Assembly (NCBI RefSeq): GCF_002775205.1
Contig: NC_036461.1
Span: 20,122,015-20,186,014 of the forward strand
DNA length: 64,000 nucleotides
Origin: Xiphophorus maculatus
Taxonomy: Eukaryota; Chordata; Actinopteri; Cyprinodontiformes; Poeciliidae
Direction: 5' to 3'
The notes beneath the pieces are model-generated. The model was not told the origin of the DNA. It did not search any database and saw nothing but the letters and a program-made list of their open reading frames with translations. The position numbers and the translations under genes were made by a program. Shown in pieces: positions 59,401 to 64,000 of this stretch. The stretch's first letter is position 1; every line of letters begins with the position of its first letter.

Positions 59401-59652
59401 GAGGAATATGTGGAGGAGAACACCACCACCACGGACACTGAGGAGAGCGGAGGAGGAGGCCCTGGAGGGGGTGTTGGGGGTGGGACGGTCAGGCACAGGG
59501 GGCAGCTGAGGACGGCTCGGGTCACAGTAGGGAAACTGGAAATGGACCCAGCTCAGACTAAGACCTTTGTTAAGATTAAGGCATCTTACAACCTGAAGAG
59601 GAAGATACTCAGATTCAGGTCGGGTTCACTCAAACTCATGACCACAGTGTGA
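47499..59652 (+). CDS. dact1: Dapper homolog 1 (Dishevelled-binding Wnt antagonist/modulator)
   Basis: Four exons: 47499-47762 (88 aa), 53441-53567, 55011-55124 and 57599-59652, with phases 0, 1 and 1. Total 852 aa, close to human DACT1. Exon 1 and exon 2 hold the N-terminal leucine-zipper/coiled coil ([25 protein letters not shown], then [17 protein letters not shown]). Exon 2 ends LETDSRPSS and exon 3 continues [20 protein letters not shown], the family signature. Exon 4 carries the basic [15 protein letters not shown], the Ser/acidic DSEYSAEC...[21 protein letters not shown] block, a Gly-rich run, and [19 protein letters not shown] ending in the PDZ-binding MTTV. It binds Dishevelled and tunes Wnt/beta-catenin and planar polarity signalling. 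Its position next to talpid3 matches human 14q23 and separates it from dact2, dact3 and dact4. Confidence 0.95.
48496..49050 (+). mobile_element. MITE with TTAAAGGG end, copy 2 (inverted relative to copy 1)
   Basis: TTAAAGGGCAGCATAATGTAAAATTTACTTTTTTGAGC... through CACTCAGCTCCTTCAGACTAGCTAGCAGCAATTAGC and AGGCGGAGTTTCAGAAAAAGC to GTGGCTGGAAAATACATAA is the reverse complement of 4245-4778. The 3' terminus is degraded. It lies in dact1 intron 1. Confidence 0.75.
50285..50430 (+). repeat. (TTCTA)n pentanucleotide array on a LINE tail
   Basis: TGAATTTCCCCAATGTGGGAC (50291-50311) is a typical fish LINE 3' tail. It is followed by about 21 perfect TTCTA units (50325-50428). The array probably grew from the element's tail. 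It lies in dact1 intron 1. Confidence 0.9.
51005..51650 (-). mobile_element. Tc1-like transposon remnant
   Basis: Antisense text of the family at 63500-64000: AATAAAAATCTGAAAAGTGCGGTGTGCACTTTTATTCAGTCC, GTCAGATTGGATGGAGAGCGTCCAAAAACAG, ATGCTTTGATCTGAACCAGCTCTGACTGCATG and AGGGTGAACCTCCTGACC. Frames are broken. It lies in dact1 intron 1. Confidence 0.7.
52421..52449. repeat. (GT)n microsatellite
   Basis: About 14 TG units in dact1 intron 1. Confidence 0.95.
53616..54036. mobile_element. AT-rich MITE, copy B
   Basis: It opens TAGGCCCGTCACAATAACG and closes TTATTATGACATGCCTA, giving inverted termini. The interior is collinear with 29199-29610, in the same orientation. It lies in dact1 intron 2. 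Confidence 0.75.
54447..54790. mobile_element. DNA element with CAGGGCCGG terminus
   Basis: AGGGCCGGATTTAGAAAGATGTGGGCCCC at one end, and GGGGCCCCCAAAGACACAGGGCCCTGG near the other. It is related to 61845-62135 and non-coding. It lies in dact1 intron 2. Confidence 0.5.
55523..55570. repeat. Tandem hairpins in dact1 intron 3
   Basis: Arms AGTTGCCGTGGGG (55523-55535) and CCCCACGGCAACT (55543-55555) have a 7-nt loop. They run directly into AACTTAAC/GTTAAGTT (55552-55559 / 55563-55570). Confidence 0.9.
55828..55920 (-). mobile_element. LINE 3' tail scrap
   Basis: AATAGAATAGAAATATTCTTTATTGTCCCTTAGCGGGG reads on the minus strand as the CCCC...GGGACAATAAAG tail of a fish LINE. It lies in dact1 intron 3. 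Confidence 0.55.
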
Positions 59653-59728
59653 CCGGACCAGAATCAGACCTGCTGGTTGTCTTACCCAGTTACTTCTGTT
59701 GCACCTGAAACAAATCAAGTGGTAGAAA

Positions 59729-59734
59729 AATAAA
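59729..59734 (+). terminator. dact1: Possible dact1 poly(A) signal
   Basis: AATAAA lies 77 bases after the dact1 stop. It would give an unusually short 3'UTR for this family, so a distal site (for example AATAAA at 61794-61799) may be used as well. Confidence 0.35.
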
Positions 59735-60369
59735 GGTAAGACAGGAGCTGGAAGGTACACAACATGCAAAGCTACAGAAAGCATCAATTCAACACCTGAC
59801 ATTTCTATCATCTCAGTCCTCTTCAGACTAATGGAAGAATCCAAACCATCTTTGTAGAAGTTTTCTCCTGAAATGAACAACAATTCTGATGAAACTTGCT
59901 TTCTAAACTTCTTATTTTGTCGTTATAAAAAACACAACTGGCAAACATTTAAACATATTAAATCTGGGTTTCTAAATTTACAATATGACATGGTTGACAT
60001 TTTGACAAATGGTACTAAAATGTCCTCCGGAAGTCCAGAGACTAAAGAAGCCTTATTAGAAATGCAGGTCAGCTAAACCGAACCCAGTTGAAACCATGTA
60101 TTTACACTAACGGATCACAACATTCTGAAATGTTCCCACTAAGCTCAACAGTGCAACATTTCAACGTTTGGCATAATTCTGACAAAACAAACATGGAAAT
60201 GAAACAAAACACGAATGAATAAATCACCATGTACCTCACATTGTTCTTTCACAGTTCTTTCAATGTTACCATTCAACTCGAAATGCGATTTAAGGAAGTT
60301 TTTTCAACATACCCATCAAAATTTCATGAATATGTTTATTAGTTCTTGTTTATTTATACTGTTATAAAA

Positions 60370-60870
60370 AGCATAACTGAGAGAAAACCTGTAAGCCACT
60401 TTGTAACTAATTTGGCTGAATGCTTAGGGTTATTGTCCATCTGGAAAACCCATTTGTGCCTTCTTTATCCAAGTGGTCACTACGGCCACACGCACTGGTT
60501 TTAGTTTCATCAGACCGCAGCACATCTCCAAAAATGAAGCTCTTTATCTCAGAGTTTATTTGCAAGCTGTAATCTCATTTTCACATTACTTTTGGACTAA
60601 TGGCTCCTTCCTCCCTGAGTGGCCTGTCTGTGTCGGTACAGAACTTGTTTCAGTGTGGATGATGACACTCGGCATCGTGTCCAGCTTCAGCAGCTTCACA
60701 AGGTTCAGTTTTTCTTCTGGGGTTGATTTGTGCAGCTTACATGCAAAACCTTTCACCTCTTTGACACAGGAGCGGATGATGGTTGGACATTCTCATGCTG
60801 TTTATTCTCACACATGATTGTTTGAGCAGATGAACGTGGAACAGTCACTTCATTTTCTCGGTGCAGGTCG
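60370..60870 (-). mobile_element. Tc1-like transposon remnant, internally deleted
   Basis: Antisense text GAATGCTTAGGGTTATTGTCCATCTGGAAAACCCATTTGTG, TGGTTTTAGTTTCATCAGACCGCAGCACATCTCCAAAA, TTCACAAGGTTCAGTTTTTCTTCTGGGGTTGATTTGTGCA and GAGCAGATGAACGTGGAAC follows a fish Tc1 transposase gene backwards, with the middle missing and the frame broken. Confidence 0.7.
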
Positions 60871-60885
60871 GATAACTGCAGATGT

Positions 60886-61012
<127 letters not shown>

Positions 61013-61844
61013 AGGAAGCTGGCGTAATACAACTATTATCCTGAACGTATAAAGGGAGGCCATTTTGGCTTCAGGGGATGTGAGCGCTATTCAATTTCTT
61101 GTGTTTTTATTTTGTTTTGTTTTTTCCGTCTTAAAGCTTGGTGGTAAAATATGAAACGTTCTGCCGTGTTCAGTGTTACAAATTCATCACCAACATTCTT
61201 GGGCTTTTTAAAAGCAACGCAGCTTGGGAGTAAAGGAATTTCTTAAAGGTTTGTTTCGAAGCCATTTTACTTGCTAAAACTTGTTGCTTTCTGCTTGTAC
61301 ATTAGCTGCATTTGGCTCAAGGCCTGAGGTTCAGTTTTGTAAAAACAACGTGTTTTTTTATATCCTACACTTTGAAGTAAGCCATCAGTGGACAGGACAT
61401 GCTGTTAACATGCTTGATCATAGCCGTGTTTTGTATTCTTTATTTACTGAGCGTTTCTGTTTGGCTCACATTTCTGTAATTGTATTTTTTGCAGCTGTCT
61501 GCTGTTTTAACATATTTTTAAAGCTATTTATGCCTAATATATTTGCTGTACAAAAAAACTCATTGTTGACTCAAAGCCATTAAATGTAAAGACCAGATGG
61601 ACATCTGTTCCAGCTTTGTTTTAACTGCATTGAAAACAGCTGAAATTGAAAATGATAAATGATGTGAAAGTCTCGGGAAAGCGTCCACTTCCTGTGATGA
61701 CTGAACTCAGTTCTTTTATTCGTAAGGCAACAACTGTCTTTGCCTTTAGTATGTTTATAGTTTTGGACATGGGTTGTGAAATGGCAATACATAAATAAAC
61801 CAAACTGAATCAAACTACCACCTTGGCAGTGGGATGAGGGTTAA

Positions 61845-62135
61845 ACCAGCCTGAGCCATAAGCAAACTAAGCTCCTGGTTAGGGCCCCTAATTCATCAGA
61901 GAGCCTTAAAAAATGCTTAGTTTTCCCAGAGATCAGATATATGAAATTCTTATTAGTTTATTCAGAATAAGTATGTAATTAAATTTGACCTAATATTTCA
62001 GAATAGATAAAAGCTTCAAAATTGCCTAAAATTGGCAATTTTGCAGGTGCAAAAAATATAGTTTGATGGAAGAGGGCCCCCAAATAAAATGTAGTTTCAG
62101 GCCTCATACAGCTTTGGACCGGCCCTGAACTGGAT
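61845..62135. mobile_element. DNA element with CCGGCCCTG terminus
   Basis: CTCCTGGTTAGGGCCCCTAATTC at one end and GGACCGGCCCTGAAC at the other, with an AGAGGGCCCCCAAATAAAATG segment shared in character with 54447-54790. Non-coding. Confidence 0.5.
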
Positions 62136-62139
62136 TTAG

Positions 62140-63500
62140 CCTCATCATCAGGGTCTACATGCCTTCTTTAAAAAGAAATTAAAAGCCAGGATTGCTCTTA
62201 CTAACGTCACAAGCTGCCTTTCTGTTTCAAGTTTTCTTTGCTGATATTTTTTCTGGTGTTGAAGTTATTTGTATTTCAATGTCGCGCCAGGAAAGAAATC
62301 TTCAGTCAGTAGCTGATTGTAGGAATGTTTCTGGACCAACTTTATGCATCACAGCTGGAGAAATGAACGACTGTTACCAATATATGTGTGTATTTAATGT
62401 ACATGTACGCCAATAATGGTGCTTGACCCTTTATTAAATGTGGATTTCACAATTGTGTGTGTGTATGTGTGGCACTCTTTCTGATGTCTTTTGAGTTCAG
62501 CTGAGACCGGTATATACTGAGGTACAGTAGATCCTCTTTCACTGCACCTTAATAATAACCTAGCAACGGTTGTGCGTTCCCTATACTTTTTGATGAAATC
62601 TGATTTTATATGATGATTTCAGTGTCTCATACTCCAGTTGCAGGAAATACTGAGGCTTTTTAATACTTTCTGTCTGGCTGCATTTTCCAAGAGATGACTG
62701 ATACCTATAATTACAGAGACCACAATTCATGAGACAGATGTTCATACAGTTCAGTAAGAGTTCAGCTCATCCCACTTCACCACAGAGCACATTTTGTTTG
62801 GAAAGAAGAGGTGGATAAAAGGCTGTGGGAACAAAATGAATCTGTTTGCTTCCATGGAACATTGCTGGCAGAGACACAGCCACCATAAATATGTATACAT
62901 ACATACATATAGATAGATATAGTATATATAATAAATTATTTCATTTTAGGTGTTGAGATGCAGTTAGTCAGTGTGGGGTGCAGCGCTGCTCGGCACCTCA
63001 TCACCTCATCACCATTATGTCACAGTCAGCACAGCAGTGCTGCCCCAGGCCGGTCAGTCCAAGATCTAAGTGCCGATGGCAGCTATGTATCGTACTAGAG
63101 TTCCAAAAACAAAAGTTCTGCAACTCCCCCCACGAAACTGATAAATGCTACCACAGACATTCATTTGTCCATGTTGTCTTCTTTCCACCGGTATCTTCAG
63201 CTTTTGTCTTCAGTGACTTTTCTTTCAGTGACTTATCAATTAATATTTTTAAACACAATCCTTTGGTAAGCTTTGAGTTCATGCCAAGGCAAGTAAACTG
63301 TCATTTATACCTTTAGTACCTTGTGGTCCACAGACCACCAGGATCTCTGCTATTTTGCCGTTGTGTTTTGCCTTCCTGTGTTTTATCTTTAGGTTTTACC
63401 TTTTGTCTTTGCCTTATTAATTTAATTCTTCAATTTCTCTCATTTTTTTTCAGTTCATCACACTGGTTTGACTTCGGCTGCTTACTGTTTCTCCTAGCAG
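62140..63500. other. Dact1 downstream intergenic DNA
   Basis: No gene recognised. There is a GTAT/GT-rich patch (62454-62472) and an ATAC/ATAG tract (62893-62925). ORFs up to 112 codons (62978-63316) lack any resemblance or splice support. Confidence 0.5.
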
Positions 63501-64000
63501 CAAAACTGTTTCTCAAGCCCAACTATGATCAGACAAGAACAAACTTACACTTTTTGGTCTACATGCAAAACACTACTTGTGGCCAAACCCAGACACTGCA
63601 GATCAATCTGGAAAAGAAAAGAAAATGGCATTGAAACATGGTGGTAGCAGCATCATGCTATGGGAATGCATCTCTTCAGCAGGGAAGGAAGAGGAGGGAG
63701 AAAACTAAAGACCTGAAACTGAGGTGGAGGTTTCCCTTCTAACAGGACAACTCCAAACCTACAGCCAGAGTAACAATGGAATGGTTTAGACAGAAAGTAG
63801 TTATGAGTTAGAATGGCCTAGTCAAAGTCCAAATCTAAATCCAAATGAGAATTTGTGACAGGATACGAAAAGAGATGTTTATATTTGCTCTCCATCTAGT
63901 CTGACTTTGGTAAAGACTGGAAATCTTTTAGAGACAAACCCAATAAAACCTTCAGCTGTAAATAAAGCAGAAAGTGGATGTACACCGCATTTACCCAGGT
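63500..64000 (+). mobile_element. Tc1-like transposase remnant, runs off the window
   Basis: In sense it reads AAACATGGTGGTAGCAGCATCATGCTATGGG (KHGGSSIMLW-like), then ACAATGGAATGGTTTAGACAG and GAATGGCCTAGTCAAAGTCCAAATC, which is EWPSQSPNLNPNENL, the DDE-domain SPDLNPIE region. Stops and frameshifts interrupt it, and the third catalytic acidic region is at the N-P-N-E of the last motif. It is the same family as 51005-51650. Confidence 0.75.

Noticed and set aside
63500..64000. Active Tc1/mariner transposase
   Set aside because: Transposase text is recognisable but interrupted by stops and frameshifts, and the element is cut by the window end.

Overview
The window looks like teleost nuclear DNA. 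Genes are split by canonical GT-AG introns, intergenic DNA is about 60% AT, and introns are full of fish-type repeats: Tc1-like remnants, L2-like LINE pieces, hAT-type MITEs, tRNA-derived SINEs, and (GT)n, (ATC)n, (TTCTA)n and (TCAA)n microsatellites. Some repeats resemble families I associate with cyprinodontiform fishes, but that is a weak inference. There are no prokaryotic genes, rRNAs, CRISPR arrays or intact autonomous transposons.

Layout. (1) 1-2400: GC-rich, CpG-containing promoter-like DNA with a probable first coding exon of a minus-strand gene (Met-Lys then a perfect donor; arid4a is a synteny-based guess). A run of CCAAT boxes and CRE-like dyads lies upstream of it. (2) 3150-6626, minus strand: timm9, complete in three coding exons (89 aa). 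(3) 7000-9134: repeat-rich DNA and the shared head-to-head promoter interval of timm9 and talpid3. (4) 9135-45490, plus strand: talpid3 (KIAA0586). I assembled 26 coding exons with consistent phases, giving about 1403 aa. (5) 16471-18492, plus strand: irf2bpl, an intronless 673-aa gene lying inside the ~13.8-kb seventh intron of talpid3. (6) 45491-47498: intergenic DNA with an unexplained 195-codon ORF. (7) 47499-59652, plus strand: dact1, complete in four exons (852 aa) and ending in a PDZ-binding MTTV. (8) 59653-64000: dact1 3' region and Tc1-like debris, with the last element running off the end.

Functionally, timm9 is mitochondrial import machinery. talpid3 is a centriole/ciliary base protein needed for ciliogenesis and Hedgehog signalling. 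dact1 is a Dishevelled-binding Wnt modulator, and irf2bpl is a nuclear zinc-finger/RING regulator. timm9-KIAA0586-DACT1 is the order on human 14q23, so this is conserved synteny. The main departures are the irf2bpl gene nested in talpid3 and a tandem duplication of a 144-bp in-frame talpid3 exon (32741-32884 and 33859-34002) that are 142/144 identical although their outer flanks have diverged.
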